The notes under the pieces: model-generated
Seen by the model: only the letters and a program-made list of their open reading frames with translations
Databases searched by the model: none
What the model was told of the DNA's origin: nothing
Part shown: piece by piece, positions 7,998-20,499 of the stretch
Layout of the letters: the number at the start of each line of letters is the position of its first letter
How positions within the stretch are numbered: the stretch's first letter is position 1
From: Monosporascus cannonballus
Lineage: Eukaryota > Ascomycota > Sordariomycetes > Xylariales
Assembly (NCBI GenBank): GCA_004154925.1
Contig: QJNS01000006.1
Coordinates: forward strand, 62,001-126,000
Reading direction: 5' to 3'
DNA: 64,000 bases
Translations under genes and position numbers: made by a program

Positions 7998-10137
7998 TAT
8001 TATATATTTTAATGTAATAATACTGTTAAACATTAAAAAATATCGATTAATATTATAGTTACCAATAAATAACCCGAATAACTTATTTATTAAATCGTTA
8101 ATTACCTAAATTTTAAAATAAAATCTAAAAAAAAACTTTCGCTTTTTTGGCGAAGTTTTTTTGGATAATTAAATACCATAAACGAACGTATCCTTCGGCT
8201 TAAAAAATAATAATCATTTTACGACGTTCTTTTAAGCCGTTCATAAAAAGTTTAAAGAAAAAAAAACTTTCGAAATTAAAAAGCTTTTTCGAATAAACCA
8301 AATTATTTAATTAAATTTTATCAAAAATACCAAAAAAGTTTTTAAATTTCCTAACTTACAACTTTTTGATAAAACTTTAATTAAATTATAATTATTTTAA
8401 TTTAATACCGAATACATTTCGAGTATACTCTTATTTAACCTATTATATTTATTGTACCAATAAAATTATCAATTAAACAGATTACCGAAAATACAATTAT
8501 TTAATTGAAATGTATTATAAAAAAGTACGTTATTTTGCCAATTTAGAAACAAAATCGAAAAACAATGCGAATTTATAATAATTACAAACAATTCGAATAA
8601 ATATTAACAAAAACCAAAATATAAATCCAGTAATTATAATAAAAAAATCAATATTAAATTACGATAATATGCTAATTTAATTAGTAACTAAACTAATTCA
8701 AAAATAAAAAATATTAATAATGACATTTTTCTACGGCCTAAAGAAATACAAGAAAAAACCTTTTAAATTCGATTAACCCAATTATTTATCTGATTATATC
8801 GTAATGATAATTAAAATTAACAATCCATAATACGCATAACATATTAAAAGTACCGAAAGAAAAAAAATAATAAACCCTAATATATAGCTAATACTAACGC
8901 TTTTCCACGTAATAACACTTTTTACGACATAAAACCAAAACCTATAAAATTAAAAGCTATTTACAGAAAAAATTAAAACCAAATTAAATATTATAATTAT
9001 AACAAAAATAGGACATAAAGTAACATAGTATAAGGCATCTAAAAAACCTCGTTAAAATAATTAAAAACCAATATCTAAAGGATAATCCAAAAAAAACGGA
9101 AACAGATCCATTAATATAATTTAGCCTAAATATATACCAGGTTCTCCATAACGGAAAATCTAACAAAAAATACGAAAAACTAAAAAACTAACTTAATAAG
9201 TATTATAAATATAACAAAAAGTATTACAAGAATAATTACGCAAATACCAGGATTAAACAAAAAGACTCTGTCTCGGAACTCTTAATCGATACGGTAAAAT
9301 ATATGCCATATATTGCCGACGACAAAGATATCCGAATTACGACAAAAATTAATATATTTACGGACGGATTATTTACATATATTATAAAGGAATCGATTTT
9401 CTATACCGTACCGGAGATAATAAAAACGATAAATAATAATATTAATACCTTCGATCTATAACCCTAAAAAATATTTAACAGCTGGTCGAAACAAAAAACT
9501 GGTTCGAAAACAAATAATACCCGTAAAAAAGCCTTTTTTGTTATTTTTAATAATGTAACTATTAAACGAAAAAAATTAATTTAACATATAATAAAATCAT
9601 ATTAACAAACAATTATTATGGATCTTTATTTGCAATTAGTATTTATTATAAACCATTAAGAAAAAATTTATCAAAGAAAAAATACGTCAATTAACAAAAG
9701 ATCTTTAAAACGATAATTGAAATAACGCATAATAAAATATAATTGCAAATATAAGGAAACAATTTATTCGGTAAAAAGAAACTACAACAAAATTAAAAAT
9801 AATTAATATATTTCAAAACAAAACCAATACGCCGGTAGTAACGACAAATATAACAACTTAACGCGCTAAACGAAAAAACGCAAATAAAGTTCGACAAATT
9901 CGAACAAAAATTAAAAAAAAAGAGTACCTATAAAAAACCGCAAAATAACGAAATTGAAAAGAATTAAAGAGTTTTTTTTTTAAAAAGCGCTTTAAATATA
10001 ATAATAAAAGCCCTTAATAACCTTATTACCTTGGGTATACGAATTAGAACTTATTAATATACTGCAATAATAAATTACGAAGTTTTGGACGGGAATTATA
10101 TTGCACCAGATATAATTAATAAACTTAAATTATTATA

Positions 10138-10534
10138 TGTTACGACCCAAGCCAGCTGGGCCTGCGAAAACGGTCCAGCTAAGATCACGATGCTATGCTA
10201 GTTCAGGGTTACGTAATTAATACTTAACTGGTTTTAACTAAGTACGACTAAGCAGCACTGAATAACCGCTTAGTAAGGTATTACTGAACAGAAATGAGCA
10301 ATATTAAAGAAATCAGGATATATACGTTTATTATTTCCATAATTTAGACAGCTTTAATTTGCAATATTTATTAATACTAAGCGTTTATAATATAATATCG
10401 TTACCTAAAGTATTTTGATATTACGAAACGTAAAACGATTACTATATCCATTATTTATATTTCTACGATATTTTTGCTAATATAAACCCGTACGACTAAG
10501 GTTTAATAATTGGTTAAACCCTTAGTTGGTTATA
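10138..10534 (+). repeat. 5' LTR of element A
   Basis: 397 bp; begins TGTTACGACCCAAGCCAGC and ends GTTGGTTATA. An ATATATACG box near 10320 and the block AATTTGCAATATTTATTAAT near 10355 fit a promoter and RNA start region. It differs from the 3' copy largely by C/T and G/A changes. Confidence 0.9.
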
Positions 10535-11601
10535 CGTTGCCAGTTTTTATTTAACAATACCGTTAAATTTTGAATAATATCGATTAACGTTATATTTATT
10601 AGCAAGCAACCTGAATAGCCTATCTACTCGATCCTTGATTATCCGGATATTAGGATGAAATCCGAAAAGGAAAAGGAAAAACTTCGTCTTTTTCGCGAAG
10701 AAGTTTTTCGACGACTTAATGCTATGAGCGAACATATCTTTTAGCTTGAAAAAGCTAATAATGATCTTACGACGTTTTTTTAAGCCGCTTATAAGAAACT
10801 TAAAAAAAAGAGAAAAACTCCCGAAACCGGGAAGTTTTCTCGAATAAGCCAGGTTATTTAGCTGAATTCCACCAAGGAATTAAGAAAGGTCCTTAGATTT
10901 CCTAAGCCAGAAGTTTTCGACGAAACCTTAACCAAGTTATGGTTGTTTTTAACTTAATGCCGAATATATTTTGGGTATTTTCCTATTCGATTTATTACGC
11001 CTATTGTACGAATCGAATTCGTAATCGGATAATTTACCGAAAACGCGGGTACTTAATTTAAGCCCGTAATAAGAAAATATATTATTTTGCCAGTCGAAAA
11101 ACAAAACCTAAATGTAATGCGAATTCATAACGAATACGAACAATTTGAATAAATATTAACGAAAGTTTTCGGAATAATAAACGAAAAAATAAAGGCCAAA
11201 ATACAAATCCAGTAATTACGTTAAAAGGGATTAATATTTAATTACGTCAATATATTAGTTTAGTTAATAAGAAAAATAAATTAAAGACAAATATTATTAA
11301 TAACTAAATTTTTCGACGGCCTAAAAAAATGCAAAAGGAATTTTTTAAGTTCGACCGGCCTAATTATTATCGGATTATATCGTTATAATAATTAAGATTA
11401 ATGATCGATAATACGTATAACGTATTAAAGTTATTAAAGGGAAAAATAACAGTAAACCCCGATATATGGCCAATATTAACGTTTGTCGACCTAATAACAC
11501 TTTTTACGGTACGGAACCAGGACTTATAGAACTAAAAGCTATTTACAAAAAGGATTGGAGCCAGTTTAAATATTATAATTATAATAAAATAAGATAACGT
11601 A

Positions 11602-13456
11602 TTATATAAGCTCGCGGCTCCTACAAGCTTGCGGCTCCGTTTTTGGCACGTCGCAATAACAAATTCGAATTAAATAATTATAATATATTAAATTAATTTA
11701 AATTAATTGGATTTTTCGTCGTTAAACGACTTTATATCCTCCTTATAAATACGCGTATTATGTCTGGGTTTGCCGCAAACGTTATATTTTCGTTTTTTCG
11801 CTTGAACCCCCTTACGACGATTATTTTCGGCTATTGTTAACTGCAATTATTTATTATTTTTTTTTCGTAATTATAAGAGTTTATATTCTCTTTATAGTAA
11901 GTGTTTTTTTTTAAAACCGTTTATTTTTGGTCCTCCGGCATTTACTAAGAATATAGTTCGTTTCGCGTAATAAGCCGTATTTCTTCCGAAAAAAAACGTT
12001 TTCATATAAAAGTATTAGGTTATTTTTTGTTAAAAAATTAACCGATTTAATTATCTTTGTCGGCGTGCTACCCTAATAATTCCTGATTTTTTTTTGCAAA
12101 TAGCGTCCCCGTCGAATCGCTTCAATAATATTTTTAAGGGTTTTCGTAAGTAAGGAAATAACGGAATTAATAGAAGTAAGCGGCGAAACGGTCGGTATAA
12201 GTATAACTGGAACTTTTAGCTGGGAAAGAACGTAATTGGGATTAAATAGAATAAGTCCTGCTTTTGCGAATCCGGATTTGATGTTATCGGATGTTATGGT
12301 AACTTTAAACGCGTTGCAAAAACCGGCGATAAAATCTTTCTTAGTAATATGGGTAACGTACCGCCGTATAAAACCTTTGATATATAATGAATAAGTACGT
12401 TTTAATATAGAAAAATAAAATACGTCCAGAGGTTAAAGCCGATAGGAGAAATAGGCAGGTATATAAAATGTAATAATGCCGTTATTTGCGTAATAGTTTT
12501 CGAATTCGATCGAATAATGGTTTTCGTAACCGTTAAGGATAAGGAAACGTTTCGAACTTTTAATATGCGTTTTAATATATTAATCGAAATATTTAATTTA
12601 TTTCAAATCTAATTTATTTATTGTTTAGCCGTTTTCGCTTACGGTAATCCTTTAATTGGATGAAAATGGGTTATCGGCGAACTAACGAAAAAAGTGGTTT
12701 TTTCCGGTAAGGATGATAAATAAGGGTAAGGCCCAGCTTTAAGTATTAACAGTTTATATTATTATGGATTATTCTTAATTCCTTTATTGTGCTTATTTAA
12801 GTTTTTCCTCTTTTTCAGCATTAGTAATAATTATGTTTGCTGCTATAAAAAACTTTATTAAAAATTCCGTTTCGTCGAAATTGTAAATATCCTCCTTTGC
12901 GATACCGTATTTTGCGATTATAATTTAAATAAATTTAAATTATTTGCGAAATATTTTTAAAATTTTACATAAAATTTTTTAGTAATTTATTTTTCGGTTT
13001 AAACGCGTTTTAAGTTTTTATTACCGTTTAATAAAGTTGGCCATTTAATTAATTTTAATGCGTCCGGCAGCCCGTTATGCGAATAACAGATTCGCCATAT
13101 TTTTAACATGCTGACGCCGGATAAAAAACGTTTATATATTTAGGTTAAGGATCCGTTCGATAATCGATTTTTTTTCGGTCGGTATTAATTTTCGAAAATT
13201 AAGGATAATATTAGCTCGGGCGTATTTACCATAATATCGGGCTTTTAAAGTCGATACGGCAATATCGTATATTAAAGCAAGCTTTTTGAAATAAAGTATT
13301 GGGGTACGTTTTTTCGCCTGGATGGCTAAGTTTATTTTCGATTTTTTTGTAAGACGTTTTATGTTGTTGGTGTTAAATAATCCATGATTTAAGTTGGGTA
13401 GTTAAAATGTGCCAAAAACGGAGCTGCGAGCTTGTGGGAGCCGCGAGCTTGTGTGG
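11602..13456 (-). mobile_element. Fot1/pogo-like DNA transposon nested in gag of element A
   Basis: 1855 bp, with terminal inverted repeats of about 45 bp containing GCTCGCGGCTCC and GCTCCGTTTTTGGCAC. The element sits between TA dinucleotides (11600-11601 and 13457-13458). The right end reads CCACACAAGCTCG inward; the left end reads TTATATAAGCTCG, the same with every outer C changed to T. Length, TIR size and TA target suit the Fot1/pogo group of the Tc1-mariner superfamily. It is inserted in the zinc-knuckle codons of A's gag. Confidence 0.9.
11790..13385 (-). pseudogene. Degraded pogo/Fot1-type transposase
   Basis: Minus-strand reading gives the family's layout: an N-terminal helix-turn-helix with STLKARYYG (about 13220-13300), then a CENP-B-type DNA-binding part with RRQHVKNMANLLFA (about 13060-13130) and NWPT. 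The DDE domain follows with YNFDETEF around 12864-12886 (the usual Gly after DET is now Glu). Further on come LNGYENHYS near 12520-12545 (Asp of the usual DGH-type motif changed to Asn) and a PLDV motif near 12430. Multiple stops and the D-to-N change show it is dead. An ATG is available at 13385, but the true start is uncertain. Confidence 0.8.
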
Positions 13457-16400
13457 TACGTTATAAGGTATTGTAATATAAAGTACTTCAAAATCTCCGT
13501 TAAGATAATTAAAAACTAATATTTAAAAAATAAGTTAAAAAAATTAAAAGGACGGAAGCAAATCTATTAACATGATTTAGCTTAAATACAGGCCAGGTCC
13601 CTTATAGCAAAAGGTTTAATAAGGATTATTACGATAAGAAATTCGACGAAAATCGCAAAAAGCCAAAAATTAGCTTAATAAGTATCGCGAATACCGAGAT
13701 TAGACAGAAGAATTTTACTTCGGAACATTCGATCGATATGGCAAAATGCATGCTATATACTGTCGACGACGACAATATCCCGATTACGGAAAATGGAAAT
13801 AATATATTTACGTACGAATTACCCGTATATATTACGATGGATTCGATTTTTTAAACCGTACTAAAAATAATAAAAATAATAAGTAATAATATCGATAATT
13901 TCGAATCATAACTTTAAAAATATGCAATAATTGGCCGAAATAGAAAGTTGGTCCGAAAAAAAATAATGCTTGCAGAAAAACCTTTTTTGTTATTTTTAAT
14001 AATATAATTATTAAACGGAAAAAAAGTGAACCCAGCGTACGGTAAAAGATTATTACTAGAAAATTATTACGAATTTCCATTTTCAGTTAGTATTTATTAT
14101 AAATCTTTAAAAAAAAGGCTATTAAGGAAAAAATACGTTAATTTACAAAGGATTTTTAAAACGACAATTAAAATAACGCGTAATAAAATGCAATCGCAAA
14201 TATAAGAAAATTATTTATGCGATAAAAAAAGAAATTATAGCTAAATAAAAAATAATTAATAGGATTCGAAGAAAAGGTACGCCGGCAATAACGATAAATA
14301 TAGCAGGTTAACGTATTAAACGAAAAATCCAAAATAAGATTTGACAAATTCAAATAAGAATTTCAAAAAAAGATTACTTATAAAAACGCTGCAAAATAAC
14401 GAAACCCAAAAAGGTTAAAAGAAGTTTCCGAAAAGGGTTTTAAATATAACGATAAAAAACATTAATAACTTTATTACTTTGGATATACGAATCGGAATAT
14501 ATTAATATACCGTAATGGTAAATTACGGAACTTTAAGCGGAAATCATATTATATCGGATGTAATTAATAAATTTAAATTGCCATAAAGATATAAGTTAAA
14601 ACATTATATAACGACAAATGCCGAAGGTTAGAAATTCGCTTACGATAACGGAAAAGTTATACGCGAAGTTGATTATTTCGAAATTTTTATTTAAGGATAA
14701 TATTAAATAATTGATTTCGATATCGTTTTATTTGAGAATTATAATATGATTTTAGGATTGTTATGGATACGCCAGTACGGAATTTTGATTAACTGTATAA
14801 TTGGCCAGGGAAAATTTATTTATTCCTTATTAATAAATAAAAAAAGAAATTAAGATTTTAATATTTTGTTGATAATAACGACGAATGTAGATATAAGGAT
14901 GCGATAAAAGCCTAATTACTTCTAAGGATAAAATATAAAAAAAATAGATATTAAAGAAAAATATAACATATAGTTATTATTATTAAAACGAAATAAAAAT
15001 AATTAAAGAACGATTTCGAATAAAAAATAATAACCGAAAAGGTTAGAAAATTTAATTAATATATTACCATAATATTATAGATATAAGTAATTTTTAAAAA
15101 GGAACTTAATACGAAATTATGAAAATATGACGAATAAAATTATGAAATAATCTTTAAAAAAGGATTTTCCACGAAATTTTACCTTATTTATAACCTTAAT
15201 AAAAACGAATTACGTACTTTTTAAAAATACCTAGAAAATCGGTTATAAAAAATAAATTCGATTTTCGAAAGTACTAGCAAAATATCTTATGTTTTTTGCA
15301 TTAAAAAAACGAAAAGTTACGATTTATAATTAATTATCGGCAATTAAACAATATTATTATTAAGGATCGAATATTATTAGTTTTAATTATGGAAATAAAA
15401 CACCGATTTTACGAAAGTAAATAATTTATAATATTTGATTTGAAAAATGGATATAACCTTATGAAAATTAAAAAAAGATACGAATAAAAAATAACCTTGA
15501 AACGAAATACGAAGTATTTAAGTATTTGGTTACATTAATAAAATTTACGAACGTATTAATAATTTTCTAACAGATGGTAAATTATGTATTACGAAAATAT
15601 ATCGATAAATTCGTTTTTTTGCTATTTTGACGATATTCTTATTTTTTTCAAAACGGAAAAAGCATACGTAAAATACGTTTATAAAGTTTTTAAGTTTTAT
15701 AGGACGTAAGATTATGTATCAATACAGAAAAAAGTTAGTTTCATAAGTAAAAAATAGAATATTTGGGATATATTAATACCTTAGGATATATCAGGATAAA
15801 CCCTAAGAAAAGTGCTGTAATTACAAAATGGTAAACCTTAACGATAATTAAAAAGGTATAAGCATTTTTTCGATTTGCTAATTATTACGGGTAGTTTATT
15901 CGGAATTTCAGTAAATTAGCCATACCCTTAACGAACTTTAAGAAAACAAAAATTCAAAAGGACGCCAAATACGGAAAAAATATTTTAAGATATTAAATAT
16001 ACGATTATTAACGAGCCAGTACTAATTATGTACGATTTAAACGACCCCGTTAAATTAAAAACCAATATTTCGGATTACGCGTTAAACGTAATAATTAAAT
16101 AACGAAATAATTAAAGCAAATTGTACCTTATTATATTGTTTTCGTATAAGTTAAAAGAAATCGAATTTAATTACGGTATTCCAAATAAAAAATATATGGC
16201 CATTATTATAGCATTTCGAAATTTAGGCATTTCTTAAGGGGAAACTTGTACCAGGTTAAGGTTTATTCGGATTATTAAAATTTTATCTAATTTATTACGA
16301 TTAGGAAACTTACAAAATAATGATTAAAATATGTAAAAAAAAATTAGCAAATTTCGATTTCGTTATTATCCATAAAAAAGGCTTAAAAGATAACAAAATA

Positions 16401-17879
16401 AATAGCTTAAGCAAATACTTAAACCTCGAACAGAATTGGTTAAAATTAACTATATAATTTTCGATATTACTATAAAAAAATACTTACGCCCGTAATAAAT
16501 TGCGATAATTCGGTTAGAACTTTTCGATATATACCAAAAAATTTAGCAATATAATAATAATTTTTTAAAAACCCGAAAAACGAATAAAATACAAATTCTA
16601 AAAGAAATATCAGAAAGGTTTAATACGAAAAATATACGAATACCAGGTTTACGGATATCCAAAAATCTATAAAACCTTAAAACAGTTTTAACGTACATAT
16701 TCTTCTTTTAAAATAGAAATAACAGTATAAAAAATCACACAGCAATATAATGTTTACGCCAGAACGAAAGCACGACGATATAAACTATACGGAAAATTAC
16801 AGCTATTATTAATTATAAAACGATTATAAGATTTAATTCTATTTGATTTTATTACTAAATTTCCTATATTAAAAAATCCAGTTATAAGAATACATTATAA
16901 TAGTACTTTCGTAATCCTCGACCGATTTACGAAATTGTTCTGGTTTTTACCGTATTACGAAAATATAAACGCCGAACAAATAATATACATTTTTTTCAAA
17001 TATATCTTTAGTATATACGGATTATTAATGGAAATTATTTTAAATAAAGAATTAATATTCGCATTAAAATTTTGGCAAGGCCTAATAATATAAATCGGCT
17101 CAAATCATAAATTATTTAATATATTTAAACCCTATATAAACGAACAAACAGAACGAATAAATTAAACCTTAAAAACTTACTTACGATATTATATTAATTA
17201 CGAACAAAATAACTAGGTTAAGAAATTACCGATTATTTAATTAACTCATAATACCAGTTATTATAAAGATATCAAAATAACGTTAATAAGCGCAAATTTT
17301 AATTTTATTCCACAAATTTATAAAGAAATACGTAAGGACAGTTTAATTAACATTAAAATAATCTTTATATTAAAGTAATTACTATAAATATATCAAAAGG
17401 TAAAAACGGCACTGGAATTCGTACGAAATCAAATAAATAAGTATTATAATTAAAAAAGGTTAAAAAAAACTAATTTTCGAAAAAAGGGAGATAATTTTCC
17501 TTATTACTACAAATATTTAAACAAAACAAGCTAACAAAAAATTCGATTTCAAATATATCGGTCCATACAAAATCGCCAAAAAAATCTTAGAAAACAATTA
17601 CCAATTAGAATTTCCACTAAAAATTAAATTCCATCCAATTTTTTTACATTTCCTTATTCGAATTAACAGCGGATAGAATTAAGGTACATACGGTACAAAA
17701 CAATATACAAATAATAAACGAACAAGTATACGAAATGGAAAAAATTTTCGATATACGAAAACAAAATAAACTTACCTAATGCCTCATCAAATAATAAAAA
17801 ACACCCAGATTTCGAAAATACCTAAGAATCTGCCAAAAACCTTATTAACGCTTAACGCCTATTAAGAAACTTTTACCAA

Positions 17880-18509
17880 TAACGACAGGCGCGTCCCAAT
17901 TAATAACCGACCAGTTAATAACCGGGATAACAGGCTAATCGGCCGCGGTCTATACTAATATGGCAGCCGCAACGGCGGCTTTTAATTACTCTTATTCCTG
18001 GCGTTCTTACTTCTCCAACTTCTCTAACAACTACAGTTTTTACTGTACCATTTTAATTCCTTTTAAACAAAAAAACGCTTTTTATTTTCGAAAACGAATT
18101 AACCGCATAATAATTTCGTTCAGTTTTTGCTAATAACGGTTTTGCAATTCCAAAAAACGCTTTTCCGCAAATACCTTTTTACGTTCTAAATGTTAATTTT
18201 CGGTACAAATATTTTTTAAGAAAAATAAAAAACGCCATTACTATTGTAAAGATAGCCACGTTTAACGTATACGTCGCATTTAAAAATATTCTTTACCATT
18301 TCGCATTTCCAGCCTTTAAAAAAATACAAGGAATACGGCATAACTTCAAAACTAAAATCGTCAAAGACAAAAAGCAGATTTTGACATCGTACGGTAAACG
18401 AAAAAACCTGACAACAACTTTTAATAATACGGGCTAATATCTTAGGAAAAAAAGTATACCAGAAAAAAAGAAAAATCTTAAAGGCAAAATTTAAGGAAAA
18501 GGAAAATCA
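17880..18509 (+). other. 3' untranslated region of element A with polypurine tract
   Basis: After the chromodomain the frame ends, and about 600 bp of non-coding sequence leads to the 3' LTR. GC-richer patches (near 17930-17980) resemble the matching position in D (22480-22530). The polypurine tract is about 18494-18509. Confidence 0.6.
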
Positions 18510-18926
18510 TATTACGACCCAAGCCAGCTAGGCCTGCGAAAACGGTCCAGCCAAAATCATAATATTACGCTAGTTCAAAGTTACGAAATTAATATTTAGC
18601 AGATCTTAACTAAACACGATTAAGTACAACTAAGTACGATTAAATAAAATTAAATAACCGCTTAATAAAGTTTTAGTAAGAAAAAATAAATAATACTAAA
18701 GAAATTAAAATATATACGGTCATTATTTCCATAATCTAAATAACTTCAACTTGCAACACTTATTAATACCAATCGTTTACAATACAACATCGTTATCCAA
18801 AACACCTTGGTATTACGAAACGTAACACGATTACTATATCCATTACTCAGATTCCTACGATACTCCTGACAACATAAACCCGTACGACTAAGGTTTAATA
18901 ATTGGTTACACTCCTAGCTCGTCACA
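18510..18926 (+). repeat. 3' LTR of element A
   Basis: 417 bp, TATTACGACCC...CTCGTCACA. It retains more C than the 5' LTR, and its end is unmutated CA. It contains CAACTTGCAACACTT (about 18747-18760), complementary to the region just after the 5' LTR. Confidence 0.9.
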
Positions 18927-20282
18927 TTGTGGAAATATAAGTTAAAACCTTATATAATGACAAATATCGAAAGTTAGGAATTCGATTACGATAATAGAAG
19001 AATTATACGCGAAATTAATTATTTTAAGATTTTTATCCAAAAACGACATTAAATAATCGATTTCGATATCGTTTTACTTAGAGATTACGATATAATCTTA
19101 AAATTGTTATAAATATGTTAGTAGACAATTTTAATTAACGGAAAAACTGGGTAAATAAAATTCATTTTACTTTGGATTAATAAATAAAAATAAGAAATAT
19201 TAAGATCTTAATATTTATTCGATAGTAATAACAAATATAAACATAAGAACAAAATAAAAACCTTATTACTCAAAAAGATAAAATATAAGAAAAAAACGGA
19301 TAACAAAGCAAAATACGACGTATTATTATTATTATCAAAACGAAATTAAAATAATGAAATAATGATCTAAAATAAAAGTAGCCCTAAAAATCAGAAACTG
19401 TAATTAATATACTACAATAATACTATAAATATAAAGCCTTCTTAAAAAGGAGTTCGATACGAAATTATTAAAATATAATAAATAAAACCATAAAATAGGT
19501 TTTATAAAAAATGCTTAATAAAGTTTTATCTAATTTATAACTTTAACAGAAATAAATTACGTACTTTCAGGAAATACCTAAAAAATGGGTTACAAAAAAA
19601 TGGATTCGATTTTTAAAGTTACCAGCAAAATACCTTACTTTTTTAGTATCGAAATAAAATAAAAAATTACAACTTATGGTTAATTATCGACAATTAAACG
19701 ACATCACCGTCAAAAATCGAATACTATTACCCCTAATTACAAAAATAAAAGACCGACTTTACGGAACCAAATAATTCATAATATTCGATCTTAAAGATAG
19801 ATATAACCTTATTAAAATCAAAAAAGAATACGAATAAAAATAACCTTCAGAACAAAAAACATATTATTTAAATATTTGGTGATACTACTAGAATTTACAA
19901 ATATACCAGCAATTTTCTAGCGGATGGTTAATTATGTACTACGAAAGTACCTTAATATTTTCGTCGTTTGTTACCTTAATAACATTTTTATCTTTTCAGA
20001 AACAAAAAAAGCATACGCAAAATAGGTTTATAAAATTTTTTAAATTTTATAGAACATAAAGTTACTTATTAATGCAAAGGAAAGTTAATTTTACAAATAA
20101 AAAGTGGAATATTTGAGACATATTATTACCCCAAAACATATCAAAATGGACTCTAAAAAAATCGCTGCAATTACAAAATAACAGACGCTAATAACGGTTA
20201 AAAAGATATAAATATTCCTGAAATTCGCCAATTACTACAAAATATTTATTCGAAACTTTAGCAAAATAACCATGTTTTTAAC

Positions 20283-20499
20283 GAACCTGTCAGCAGTCAC
20301 AGTGATCAAATGCAGGAAACTGGTGATAGCTTGATGATCTATGTTAGGAAAGACTGAAGAAGTCTGGGGCGTACCGCCCTTACATACACGTCCTGTTCGT
20401 ACAAACGGTGGTCCCTGGACAAACGCTGTCCTAGGCTGCAGAGCACTGCTTCAAAGCGCCAGCCGTGGGCATCTGAAGCACTCAACCGCCGACAGAACC
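20283..20499. mobile_element. 207-bp insertion without RIP in element D (MITE-like or solo LTR)
   Basis: The insert spans 20288-20494 and is flanked by GAACC at 20283-20287 and 20495-20499. Ends are TGTCAGCAG and CCGCCGACA, so the termini form imperfect inverted repeats of about 25 bp that also read TG...CA. A 62-codon frame inside (from 20341) has no recognisable domain and runs into D sequence, so it is not called a gene. CA, TG and CC steps are intact although D around it is saturated with RIP. TG..CA ends and a 5-bp duplication suit a solo LTR; the extended inverted repeats suit a MITE. Confidence 0.8.

Larger units (their letters stand above)
10655..17870 (+). pseudogene. gag-pol remnant of element A
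   Basis: Gag keeps its ATG at 10655 and about 30 residues of charged coiled-coil before the first stop. The zinc-knuckle region (QFKYYNYNKI, Cys turned to Tyr) at about 11553-11600 is interrupted by the Fot1-like element and resumes at 13459. Protease is at about 14519-14820 (active-site Asp changed to Asn), RT at about 15200-15850 with YFDD intact at 15623-15634. RNase H follows at about 16050-16350, integrase at about 16450-17500 with an ILDRF core motif near 16915. The chromodomain remnant is at about 17740-17870 (DIRKQN...). Stops are numerous in every domain. The order (chromodomain after integrase) places it among Tf1/sushi-like chromoviruses. Confidence 0.8.
10138..18926 (+). mobile_element. 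Chromovirus element A, inserted in the protease region of D
   Basis: LTRs at 10138-10534 and 18510-18926 begin TGTTACGACCC (TATTACGACCC in the 3' copy) and end TTATA/GTCACA. Flanks are TTATA (10133-10137) and TTGTG (18927-18931), the same pentamer apart from two G-to-A changes. The host reading of D resumes correctly across the site. After removing the Fot1-like insertion the element is about 6.9 kb. A purine run AAGGAAAAGGAAAATC before the 3' LTR is the polypurine tract. Confidence 0.92.
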
